From Xylophilus sp. GOD-11R (GTDB lineage Bacteria > Pseudomonadota > Gammaproteobacteria > Burkholderiales > Burkholderiaceae_C), in the NCBI RefSeq assembly GCF_033546935.1, contig NZ_CP137854.1:372001-436000 (forward strand): a DNA stretch of 64,000 nucleotides, read 5' to 3'. This document shows positions 33,745-41,569 of this stretch, in pieces (within the stretch, counting starts at the first letter, position 1; the number at the start of each line of letters is the position of its first letter). Both the position numbers and the translations under genes were made by a program. Under the pieces are notes generated by a model. It saw only the letters and a program-made list of their open reading frames with translations. It did not search any database and was not told the DNA's origin.

Positions 33745-34659
33745 ATGACGCTTTCAGAGATGCTGAATATCGGCCTGATGCAGGGCTTCGCGGGGCTGAG
33801 CCTGTTCGCGGTGCTGCTGCTGATGGGTCTGGGGCTGGCCATCATCTTCGGCCAGATGGGCGTGATCAACATGGCGCATGGCGAGTTCATGACCATCGGC
33901 GCCTACACCATCTACCTCGGCTCCACGCTGGTCGGCTCGCATGCGCCGGCGCTGTTGCCCTATTACTTTCCGGTGGCCATCGTGGCGGCCTTCGGCATCG
34001 CCTTCGTGGCGGGCTGGCTGGTGGAGTGGGGGCTGATCCGCCACCTCTACAAGCGCCCGCTCGACACCTTGCTGGCCACCTGGGGCGTGAGCCTGGCGAT
34101 GCAGCAGAGCTTCCGCTCCTTCATCGGTCCCAAGGAAGTCAGCCCGACGCTGCCCGACTGGCTGCTGGGTTCGTGGGCGCCGTCGGAAGGCCTGGACATC
34201 CCGATCAACGGCATGTTCGTGCTGGCCCTGACCGCGCTGGTCACCGGCGGCGTGTTGATCGCGCTGCACAAGAGTCGCTGGGGGCTGCGGGTGCGGGCCA
34301 CGGTGAGCAACCGGGTGATGGCCAACGCCATCGGCATCGACACCCGGCGCACCGACCGGCTCACCTTCGCCATCGGCTGCGGCATCGCCGGCGTGGCGGG
34401 CGCGGCCTTCACCACCATCGGCTCGACCGGGCCGACCTCGGGGTCGCTCTACATCGTCGACTCCTTCCTGGTCGTCACCTTCGGCGGCGCGGCCAGCCTG
34501 CTGGGCACGGTGGTGTCGGCCTTCGGCATCGCCCAGACGCAGTCGATCACCGAGTTCTTCCTGGCCGGCTCCATGGCCAAGGTGATCACGCTGTCGCTGA
34601 TCGTGCTGATCCTGATGATGCGGCCGCAGGGTCTCTTTGCCAGCAAGGTGCGGCGATGA
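33745..34659 (+). CDS. urtB: Urea ABC transporter permease UrtB
   Basis: The 304-residue LivH-type inner-membrane permease has about eight helices. GLGLAIIFGQMGVINMAHGEFMTIGAYT near the N-terminus and the loop RATVSNRVMANAIGIDTRRTDRLTFAIGCGIAG are typical; the latter contacts the ATPase subunit. FGGAASLLGTVVSAFGIAQTQ at the end is the UrtB-specific form. It is separated from urtA by two repeat copies and from urtC by one, so spacing is unusually loose for a transporter operon. Confidence 0.95.
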   Translation: MTLSEMLNIGLMQGFAGLSLFAVLLLMGLGLAIIFGQMGVINMAHGEFMTIGAYTIYLGSTLVGSHAPALLPYYFPVAIVAAFGIAFVAGWLVEWGLIRHLYKRPLDTLLATWGVSLAMQQSFRSFIGPKEVSPTLPDWLLGSWAPSEGLDIPINGMFVLALTALVTGGVLIALHKSRWGLRVRATVSNRVMANAIGIDTRRTDRLTFAIGCGIAGVAGAAFTTIGSTGPTSGSLYIVDSFLVVTFGGAASLLGTVVSAFGIAQTQSITEFFLAGSMAKVITLSLIVLILMMRPQGLFASKVRR

Positions 34660-34668
34660 ACAAAGCTC

Positions 34669-34758
34669 ACCCCCAGGCTTGCCCACTTCGTGTGGCCGCC
34701 ACCCCCCTTCGAGGGGGCAACACCAGCGGCCTGGCCAAGCCAGCTCCGCGGTGTTCCC
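34669..34758 (+). repeat. Intercistronic repeat between urtB and urtC
   Basis: A full ~88-base copy of the CCCCCAGGCTTG...GCGGTGTTCCC family fills most of the 124-base gap, with a CCCCCCTTCGAGGGGG stem inside. It may affect message stability or relative expression of the transporter subunits. Confidence 0.8.
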
Positions 34759-34783
34759 TGAATGAATTGCGCCGGAGCTCTGT

Positions 34784-35983
34784 ATGAATCTGATCAAGGC
34801 CTGGATCGTGCGCTACCAGCTCGCCAGCATGCTGCTGCTCGCGGCGCTGCTGGTGGTGGTGCTGCCGCTGTCGCTGGACATCTTCCGGCTCAACCTGGTG
34901 GGCAAGTACCTGAGCTATGCCTTCGTGGCCATCGGGCTGGTGATGGTGTGGGGTTACGGCGGCGTGCTGAGCCTGGGGCAGGGCGTGTTCTTCGGCCTGG
35001 GCGGCTACGCCATGGCGATGTTCCTCAAGCTCGAGGCCTCCGACCCCGAGACCACCAAGATCCAGTCGACCCCCGGCATTCCGGACTTCATGGACTGGAA
35101 CCAGATCACCGAGCTGCCGGCGTTCTGGGTGCCGTTCAAGAGCCTGCCCTTCTCGCTGGCGGCGGTGATCGTGGTGCCCACGCTGCTGGCCTGGATCGTC
35201 AGTTTCGCGATGTTCAAGCGCCGCGTGGGCGGGGTGTACTTCGCCATCATCACGCAGGCGGTGGCGCTGATCGTGACAGTGCTGATCATCGGCCAGCAGG
35301 GCTACACCGGCGGCGTCAACGGCATGACCGACCTCAAGACCATGTGGGGCTGGGACACCCGCACCGACACCGCCAAGTACATCCTCTACTTCGTCTGCGT
35401 CGGGCTGCTGCTGGCCGCGATGGTGCTGTGCCGCTGGATCCAGACCAGCAAGCTCGGCACCCTGCTGCTGGCCATGCGCGACAAGGAAGACCGGGTGCGC
35501 TTCTCCGGCTACGACGTGTCGAATTTCAAGGTCTTCACCTTCTGCCTGGCCGCCGGCCTGTCGGGCATCGGCGGCGCGCTGTTCACGCTGCAGGTGGGTT
35601 TCATGTCGCCGAGCTTCGTGGGCATCGTGCCCTCGATCGAGATGGTCATCTACGCGGCCGTCGGCGGCCGCATGAGCCTGGTCGGCGCGGTGTACGGCAC
35701 CCTGCTGGTCAACGCCGGCAAGACCTACTTCTCGGAGAGCTTTCCGGACCTGTGGCTGTTCCTCATGGCCGGCCTCTTCATCGGCGTGACCATGGCCTTC
35801 CCGATGGGCCTGGCCGGTGTCTGGGAAGAGCATGTCGTGCCCTGGTGGCGCAGCCGCCGCGCGGCCATGAAGCGCGCCAGCCCGAGGCCGCTGCCCGCGC
35901 ATGTCACCACGCCGGTGCCGCCACAGCCCGAGCCCGAGCGCTCCGCCGCCCTTCCGTCCAACCTGCAGGGAACCCAGCCATGA
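34784..35983 (+). CDS. urtC: Urea ABC transporter permease UrtC
   Basis: The 399-residue LivM-type permease has about ten helices: LVGKYLSYAFVAIGLVMVWG near the N-terminus, VLSLGQGVFFGLGGYAMAMF, then RDKEDRVRFSGYDVSNFKVF (the ATPase-coupling loop) and VGGRMSLVGAVYGTLLVNAG, all UrtC hallmarks. A Pro-rich cytoplasmic tail (about 365-399) ends in the overlap with urtD (ATGA). The tail is longer and more Pro/Arg-rich than usual. Confidence 0.95.
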   Translation: MNLIKAWIVRYQLASMLLLAALLVVVLPLSLDIFRLNLVGKYLSYAFVAIGLVMVWGYGGVLSLGQGVFFGLGGYAMAMFLKLEASDPETTKIQSTPGIPDFMDWNQITELPAFWVPFKSLPFSLAAVIVVPTLLAWIVSFAMFKRRVGGVYFAIITQAVALIVTVLIIGQQGYTGGVNGMTDLKTMWGWDTRTDTAKYILYFVCVGLLLAAMVLCRWIQTSKLGTLLLAMRDKEDRVRFSGYDVSNFKVFTFCLAAGLSGIGGALFTLQVGFMSPSFVGIVPSIEMVIYAAVGGRMSLVGAVYGTLLVNAGKTYFSESFPDLWLFLMAGLFIGVTMAFPMGLAGVWEEHVVPWWRSRRAAMKRASPRPLPAHVTTPVPPQPEPERSAALPSNLQGTQP

Positions 35984-36723
35984 GCAACACCGACTTCGCG
36001 CTGGCCGTGGAAGACCTGACCGTCTCCTTCGACGGCTTCAAGGCCATCGACACGCTCACGCTCTACATCGACAGGAACGAGCTGCGGGTGATCATCGGCC
36101 CCAACGGCGCGGGCAAGACCACGCTGCTCGACCTGATCTGCGGCAAGACCAAGGCCAGCGCCGGCAGCATCAAGTTCAAGAACACCGAACTCACCCGCAT
36201 GGCCGAGCACAAGCGGGTGCGCCTGGGCATCGGCCGAAAGTTCCAGACGCCCTCCATCTACGAGAACCTGTCGGTGTTCCAGAACCTGGAGGTGTCGTAC
36301 CCGTCCGGCCGCTCGGTCTTCGGCGCGCTGGCCTTCCAGTGCACCGACGACGTGCGCGACAAGGTCCGGGTGGTGGCCGAGGACATCGGCCTGCTCGACA
36401 AGCTCGGCACCGAGGCCGGCCTGCTCTCGCACGGCCAGAAGCAGTGGCTGGAGATCGGCATGCTGCTGATGCAGGAGCCCGAGCTGCTGATGCTCGATGA
36501 GCCCATCGCCGGCATGAGCGCTCGCGAACGCGAGCTCACCGGCGACCTGCTCCAGCGCATCTGCCAGAACCGTGCGGTGATCGTCATCGAACACGACATG
36601 GAGTTCGTCAAGCGCATCGCGCACAAGGTGACGGTGATGCACCAGGGAAAGATCCTGGCCGAGGGACCGATGGAGCAGGTGCAGGCCGATCCCAAGGTCA
36701 TCGACGTCTACCTGGGACATTGA
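35980..36723 (+). CDS. urtD: Urea ABC transporter ATPase UrtD
   Basis: The 247-residue LivG-type ATPase carries Walker A GPNGAGKTT (about residues 40-48), the Q-loop GRKFQTPSIYENLSV, a signature LSHGQKQWLEIGMLL in the UrtD form, and Walker B LLMLDEPIAGM with the H-loop VIEHDMEFV. It pairs with UrtE to power the transporter. Its ATG overlaps the urtC stop, so the two are coupled. A repeat copy separates it from urtE. Confidence 0.96.
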   Translation: MSNTDFALAVEDLTVSFDGFKAIDTLTLYIDRNELRVIIGPNGAGKTTLLDLICGKTKASAGSIKFKNTELTRMAEHKRVRLGIGRKFQTPSIYENLSVFQNLEVSYPSGRSVFGALAFQCTDDVRDKVRVVAEDIGLLDKLGTEAGLLSHGQKQWLEIGMLLMQEPELLMLDEPIAGMSARERELTGDLLQRICQNRAVIVIEHDMEFVKRIAHKVTVMHQGKILAEGPMEQVQADPKVIDVYLGH

Positions 36724-36730
36724 TGCACTT

Positions 36731-36817
36731 TCCCAGGCTTGCCCACCGCATGTGGCCGCCTACCCCCTCGCGGGGGACAACACCGGCGGACCGGCGAAGC
36801 CGGCTCCCCGGTGTTCC
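36731..36817 (+). repeat. Intercistronic repeat between urtD and urtE
   Basis: This full copy of the same family (CCCAGGCTTGCCCACC...CGGTGTTCC), with the stem CCCCCTCGCGGGGG, lies in the 154-base gap. Sequence drift relative to the other copies suggests independent insertion or old duplication. Confidence 0.8.
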
Positions 36818-36877
36818 GGGATGGCGCCACGCCTCATCGACCGACCATTGCACAACCGTCCGCGCGGAGCTGCCGAC

Positions 36878-37576
36878 ATGACCAACATCCTCGAAGTCAA
36901 CGACCTGCACGTCGCCTACGGCCAGAGCGAGGCGCTGCACGGCATCTCGTTTGCCGGGCACGAGAACGAGACCGTGGCCATCATGGGCCGCAACGGCATG
37001 GGCAAGACCACGCTGTTCAAGAGCCTGATGGGCGTGCTGCCCTGCAAGAGCGGCAGCATCACCGTGGCCGGCCAGGAGGTGTCGAAGGACGAGAGCTTCC
37101 GCCGCGTGGCCAAGGGCATCGCCTATGTGCCGCAGGGCCGCATGATCTTCCCGACGCTGACGGTGGAAGAGAACATCCAGACCGGGCTGGAGAACGCCAA
37201 GGTCAAGACGATTCCGGAAGAGATCTTCGCGCTGTTCCCGGTGCTGTGGGACATGCGTCGGCGCAAGGGTGGCAACCTCTCCGGCGGCCAGCAGCAGCAG
37301 CTGGCCATCGCCCGGGCGCTGGTCACCGACCCCAAGGTGCTGCTGCTCGACGAGCCGACCGAGGGCATCCAGCCGTCGATCATCAAGGACATCGCCAAGG
37401 CCTTGAACGAGATCCGCAAGATGCGAAAGATCACGATCGTGGTCTCCGAGCAGGTGCTGTCCTTCGCCATGGACGTGGCCGACCGGCTGTTCGTGATCGA
37501 GGGCGGGCGGCTGGTGCACGAGACCACGCGCGCCAACACCGACCAGCAGCGCATCAAGTCCTATCTCTCGGTCTAA
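36878..37576 (+). CDS. urtE: Urea ABC transporter ATPase UrtE
   Basis: The 232-residue LivF-type ATPase has Walker A GRNGMGKTT (about residues 37-45), the UrtE-typical IAYVPQGRMIFPTLTVEEN, signature LSGGQQQQLAIARAL and Walker B LLLDEPTEGIQP. It completes the urtABCDE set. The start MTNILEVNDLHVAYGQSEA gives family length; upstream codons to 36752 lie in the repeat. Formamidase follows after another repeat copy. Confidence 0.96.
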   Translation: MTNILEVNDLHVAYGQSEALHGISFAGHENETVAIMGRNGMGKTTLFKSLMGVLPCKSGSITVAGQEVSKDESFRRVAKGIAYVPQGRMIFPTLTVEENIQTGLENAKVKTIPEEIFALFPVLWDMRRRKGGNLSGGQQQQLAIARALVTDPKVLLLDEPTEGIQPSIIKDIAKALNEIRKMRKITIVVSEQVLSFAMDVADRLFVIEGGRLVHETTRANTDQQRIKSYLSV

Positions 37577-37666
37577 CCCCCAGGCTTCGCTCACTGCGTG
37601 TGCTTCGCCAACCCTCTTGCAGGGGGCAACGCTGGCGAACCGGCGAAGCCGGTCCGCGGCGTTCCC
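37577..37666 (+). repeat. Intercistronic repeat between urtE and fmdA
   Basis: This is the fourth full copy of the family, more diverged at its 5' part (CCCCCAGGCTTCGCTCACTG), with CCGGCGAAGCCGG and GCGGCGTTCCC at the 3' end. Confidence 0.75.
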
Positions 37667-37706
37667 TGATGGATCCGTTTCTCTCATCAACCAAAGGAGT
37701 AGTTTC

Positions 37707-38936
37707 GTGGCCGATACCCTGATCAAAGTCGATCTGAACCAGTCCCCCTACGACAACAAGAAGATCCACAACCGGTGGCATCCGGACATCCCGATGGCGG
37801 TGTGGGTGAACCCCGGTGACGAGTTCAAGCTCGAGACCTACGACTGGACCGGCGGCGCGATCAAGAACGACGACAGCGCCGACGACGTGCGCGACGTGGA
37901 CCTGTCGACGGTGCACTTCCTCTCCGGCCCGGTGGGCGTGAAGGGCGCGGAGCCCGGCGACCTGCTGGTGGTGGACCTGCTCGACATCGGCGCGCGCGAC
38001 GACAGCCTGTGGGGCTTCAACGGCTTCTTCTCCAAGAAGAACGGCGGCGGCTTTCTCACCGAGCACTATCCGCTGGCGCAGAAGTCCATCTGGGACTTCC
38101 ACGGCATGTTCACCAACAGCCGTCACATCCCGGGCGTGAACTTCGCCGGCCTCATCCACCCCGGCCTGATCGGCTGCCTGCCCGACCAGAAGATGCTCGA
38201 TGCCTGGAACGCCCGCGAGGCCGAGCTGATCGCCACCGACCCGCACCGGGTGCCGGGCCTGGCCAATCCGCCCAACGCGCCGACCGCGCACATGGGCCAG
38301 CTGACCGGCGAGGCGGCGGCCAAGGCAGCGGCCGAAGGTGCGCGCACGGTGCCGCCGCGCGAGCACGGCGGCAACTGCGACATCAAGGATCTGTCGCGTG
38401 GCTCGAAGGTCTACTTTCCGGTGTATGTGGAGGGTGGCGGCCTGTCGGTGGGCGATCTGCACTTCAGCCAGGGCGATGGCGAGATCACCTTCTGCGGCGC
38501 GATCGAGATGGCCGGCTGGGTGCACATGAAGGTGTCGCTGATCAAGGGCGGCATGGCCAAGTACGGCATCAAGAACCCGATCTTCAAGCCGAGCCCGATC
38601 GTGCCGAACTACAAGGACTATCTGATTTTCGAAGGCATCTCGGTGGACGAGGCGGGCAAGCAGCACTACCTCGACGTGACGGTCGCTTATCGGCAGGCCT
38701 GCCTGAACGCGATCGAGTACCTGAAGAAGTTCGGGTACTCGGGGGCGCAGGCCTATTCCATTCTCGGGACTGCGCCGGTGCAGGGGCATATCAGCGGGGT
38801 GGTGGATGTGCCCAATGCCTGCGCGACCTTGTGGTTGCCGACCGAGATCTTCGATTTCGACATCAACCCGACGATGGCCGGGCCGGTGAAGATGCTCGAT
38901 GGGAGCGTCGACATGCCGATCTCGCAGGACAAGTAG
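37707..38936 (+). CDS. fmdA: Formamidase
   Basis: The 409-residue enzyme of the acetamidase/formamidase family hydrolyses formamide to formate and ammonia. It starts with GTG after AAGGAG (VADTLIKVDLNQSPYDN), with the diagnostic HNRWHPDIPMAVWVNPGDEF, PGVNFAGLIHPGLIGCLP, the REHGGNCDIKDL metal/active-site region, and PVYVEGGGLSVGDLHFSQGD. Length equals that of Methylophilus FmdA. It follows the urt transporter and precedes fmdB, reproducing the known formamidase gene neighbourhood, so the transporter probably imports formamide as well as urea. Confidence 0.95.
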   Translation: MADTLIKVDLNQSPYDNKKIHNRWHPDIPMAVWVNPGDEFKLETYDWTGGAIKNDDSADDVRDVDLSTVHFLSGPVGVKGAEPGDLLVVDLLDIGARDDSLWGFNGFFSKKNGGGFLTEHYPLAQKSIWDFHGMFTNSRHIPGVNFAGLIHPGLIGCLPDQKMLDAWNAREAELIATDPHRVPGLANPPNAPTAHMGQLTGEAAAKAAAEGARTVPPREHGGNCDIKDLSRGSKVYFPVYVEGGGLSVGDLHFSQGDGEITFCGAIEMAGWVHMKVSLIKGGMAKYGIKNPIFKPSPIVPNYKDYLIFEGISVDEAGKQHYLDVTVAYRQACLNAIEYLKKFGYSGAQAYSILGTAPVQGHISGVVDVPNACATLWLPTEIFDFDINPTMAGPVKMLDGSVDMPISQDK

Positions 38937-38947
38937 GTTTTATCGCC

Positions 38948-39328
38948 ATGCCTACCTACGAGTACGACTGTGTTGCCTGCGGCGGGTTCGATGCGATTCG
39001 GCGGGTGGCCGATCGCAATGAGCCTGCTGTCTGTCCCGGCTGTTCGGTTGCGGCGGCGCGGGTGTTCGCTACGGCGCCTCGGCTGGCTTGTGTTTCTGCT
39101 GAGCAGCGCAAGGCGTTCGATACCAACGAGCGTTCCAGGCACGCGCCTCGGTCGTCCCGGGATGGGGATCAGGGGTCCTATGGGCGCATGCGGCATCCGT
39201 CGGGGTGTGGGTGCTGCTCTTCTTCCTCTTCTTCCTCTTCTTCCTCCGGGAAGCGGGGGGCTACGGTGACGGCGGCCAATGGGGCCAAGGCGTTTCCTTC
39301 GAAGAGGCCCTGGATGATCAGTCACTGA
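38948..39328 (+). CDS. fmdB: FmdB-family zinc-ribbon protein with expanded serine tract
   Basis: The 126-residue protein begins [17 protein letters not shown] with a second Cys pair in VCPGCSV, the FmdB zinc ribbon thought to regulate or mature formamidase. The C-terminal half is low complexity: GCGCC followed by ten Ser and GK (about residues 86-102). The Ser run is encoded by 9-base repeats (39216-39246), so slippage would keep the frame. It starts 11 bases after fmdA. Family members usually stop near 110 residues. Its downstream end runs into inverted repeat copy B. Confidence 0.85.
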   Translation: MPTYEYDCVACGGFDAIRRVADRNEPAVCPGCSVAAARVFATAPRLACVSAEQRKAFDTNERSRHAPRSSRDGDQGSYGRMRHPSGCGCCSSSSSSSSSSGKRGATVTAANGAKAFPSKRPWMISH

Positions 39329-39359
39329 GGTTGGTCTTTGGGGTTTGTCTTCTGCTGGG

Positions 39360-39640
39360 GGGCTGTGCCACTGCGTGGGCTGGTTCTCCTGCGGAGGGCT
39401 GAGGCCGGGATTTCGCCCCGGCGGGCGAGTCACTTTCTTTGCTTCGCCAAAGAAAGTAACCAAAGAAAGGCGACCCCGGTGGGCGAGGTCCTTCGGACAC
39501 GCTGCGGTACTCGGTTTTGCGGGGTCTGGCGGAACTCGCTTCGCTCAGACAGCCGCCAGCCCTTATCCGCAAAACCTCCGTTCCTCGCTCTCGACCACAG
39601 GGGACCCAACACCGATACAGGCCATTGCTTCGCTCGGCCT
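39360..39640 (-). repeat. 281-bp inverted repeat, copy B
   Basis: This is the partner of 31673-31953 in opposite orientation. It lies between fmdB and amiE, so urtA to fmdB (about 7.4 kb) is bracketed by the pair and could invert by homologous recombination. It also separates amiE from the rest of the operon. Confidence 0.85.
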
Positions 39641-39701
39641 CTGGGGCTCGCTTCGCATCGCTTCTGCTTTTGGGGCTGTTCATTTTTTTGGAGTGCTTTT
39701 C

Positions 39702-40742
39702 ATGATTCACGGCGACATATCGAGCAGCAAGGACACCGTGGGGGTCGCGGTCGTCAACTACAAGATGCCGCGGCTGCACAGCAAGGCCGAGGTGCTGGCC
39801 AACGCGCGCAACATCGCAGCGATGGTCAAGGGCATGAAGGTGGGGCTGCCGGGGATGGATCTGGTGATCTTTCCGGAATACAGCACCCACGGAATCATGT
39901 ACGACTCGCAAGAGATGTACGACACCGCGGCGGCGGTGCCGGGGGAGGAGACCGAGATCTTTGCGGAGGCTTGCCGCACGGCCAAGGTGTGGGGCGTTTT
40001 TTCGTTGACGGGGGAGCGGCATGAAGAGCATCCGCACAAGGCGCCGTACAACACGCTGATCCTCATGAACGACCAGGGCGAGATTGTGCAGAAGTACCGC
40101 AAGATCATGCCGTGGGTGCCGATCGAGGGCTGGTATCCGGGCAACTGCACCTACGTCAGCGAAGGCCCCAAGGGGCTGAAGGTGAGCCTCATCATCTGCG
40201 ACGACGGCAACTATCCCGAGATCTGGCGCGACTGCGCGATGAAAGGCGCCGAGCTGATCGTGCGCTGCCAGGGCTATATGTACCCGGCCAAGGAGCAGCA
40301 GATCCTCATGTCCAAGGCCATGGCCTTCGCCAACAACACCTATGTGGCGGTGGCCAACGCGGCGGGGTTCGACGGGGTGTATTCGTACTTCGGGCACTCG
40401 GCGCTGATCGGCTTCGACGGGCGCACGCTGGGTGAATGCGGCGAAGAGGAAATGGGCTTGCAGTACGCGGCGCTGAGCAAGTCGCTGATCCGCGATTTCC
40501 GCAAGAACGGACAGTCGGAGAACCACCTGTTCAAGCTGGTGCATCGCGGCTATACGGGGCTGATCAACTCGCGCGAAGGCGACCAGGGCGTGGCCGACTG
40601 CCCGTACGAGTTTTACGGCAAATGGATCGCCGATCCGCAAGGCACGCGCGAGATGGTGGAGTCCTTCACCCGCTCCACCGTAGGGACCGAGGAGTGCCCG
40701 ATTCCGGGTATTCCCAACGAATCCGACGCGATGCATCGCTGA
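39702..40742 (+). CDS. amiE: Aliphatic amidase
   Basis: The 346-residue nitrilase-superfamily enzyme hydrolyses short aliphatic amides (acetamide, propionamide) to acid and ammonia. The catalytic residues fall at the same numbers as in Pseudomonas AmiE: Glu59 (IFPEYST), Lys134 (KYRKIMPW), Glu142 and Cys166 ([15 protein letters not shown]). The start [20 protein letters not shown] follows GGAG by about nine bases; the longer frame upstream is repeat B. A FmdA-like substrate (formamide) is less likely because formamidase AmiF differs in these regions. Confidence 0.95.
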   Translation: MIHGDISSSKDTVGVAVVNYKMPRLHSKAEVLANARNIAAMVKGMKVGLPGMDLVIFPEYSTHGIMYDSQEMYDTAAAVPGEETEIFAEACRTAKVWGVFSLTGERHEEHPHKAPYNTLILMNDQGEIVQKYRKIMPWVPIEGWYPGNCTYVSEGPKGLKVSLIICDDGNYPEIWRDCAMKGAELIVRCQGYMYPAKEQQILMSKAMAFANNTYVAVANAAGFDGVYSYFGHSALIGFDGRTLGECGEEEMGLQYAALSKSLIRDFRKNGQSENHLFKLVHRGYTGLINSREGDQGVADCPYEFYGKWIADPQGTREMVESFTRSTVGTEECPIPGIPNESDAMHR

Positions 40743-40756
40743 AGCATCCGCACGAG

Positions 40757-41560
40757 ATGACCGATCCGCTGGCCCGCTACCGCATCGCCGCCGAGCCCTA
40801 CTACCAGCCGGTCGCCGACGAGTTACGGCTGTTCGACGCGGCCTACGCCATGCGCCTGCCGCTGATGCTCAAAGGCCCCACCGGCTGCGGCAAGAGCCGC
40901 TTCGTGCAGTACATGGCCTGGCGGTTGGGCAAGCCGCTGATCACCGTGGCGTGTAACGAAGACCTGACCGCCGGCGACCTGGTCGGCCGATGGCTGCTGG
41001 ACGCCGACGGCACACGCTGGCAGGACGGCCCGCTCACCCAGGCCGCGCGCCATGGCGCCATCTGCTACCTCGACGAGGTGGTGGAGGCGCGGGCCGACAC
41101 CACGGTCGTCATCCACCCGCTGACCGATACCCGCCGCATGCTGCCGATCGAGAAACGCGACGAGGTGGTGGCGGCTCATGCCGATTTCCACCTGGTGGTG
41201 TCGTACAACCCCGGCTACCAGGCGGCGGCCAAGGACCTGAAAACCTCGACGCGCCAGCGTTTCTCGGCCATCGAATTCGACTTTCCGAAGGCCGACCTGG
41301 AGACGCGCATCGTGGCCCACGAATCGGGCCTGCCTTCATCGGACGCGTCGACGGTCGTGGCCCTGGGTGAGCGCACCCGACGCTTGAAGGGCCATGGGCT
41401 GGAGGAGGGCGCCTCCACCCGCATGCTGGTGCATGCCGCCTCGCTGATGGCGCGTGGCATCGACGCCCAGGTGGCTTGCCGGATGGCCGTGGTGCTGCCG
41501 CTGACCGACGATCCCGACCTGGCGCAGGCTTTGAGCGCAGCGGTCGCGGCATCCTTCTAG
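40757..41560 (+). CDS. MoxR-type AAA+ ATPase, CbbQ/NirQ/NorQ family (AmiB-like)
   Basis: The 267-residue ATPase has Walker A GPTGCGKSRFV (residues 40-50), NEDLTAGDLVGRW, Walker B ICYLDEVVEA with a nearby RADTTVVIHPLTDTRR, and VVSYNPGYQAAAKDLK, the CbbQ signature. Such ATPases work with a VWA-domain partner to remodel or activate metalloenzymes (Rubisco, NO reductase). A homologue, AmiB, is next to amiE in Pseudomonas. It begins 14 bases after amiE, and its VWA partner follows within nine bases, so it probably acts on an amide-pathway protein. Confidence 0.9.
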   Translation: MTDPLARYRIAAEPYYQPVADELRLFDAAYAMRLPLMLKGPTGCGKSRFVQYMAWRLGKPLITVACNEDLTAGDLVGRWLLDADGTRWQDGPLTQAARHGAICYLDEVVEARADTTVVIHPLTDTRRMLPIEKRDEVVAAHADFHLVVSYNPGYQAAAKDLKTSTRQRFSAIEFDFPKADLETRIVAHESGLPSSDASTVVALGERTRRLKGHGLEEGASTRMLVHAASLMARGIDAQVACRMAVVLPLTDDPDLAQALSAAVAASF

Positions 41561-41569
41561 GCCGGCGAC

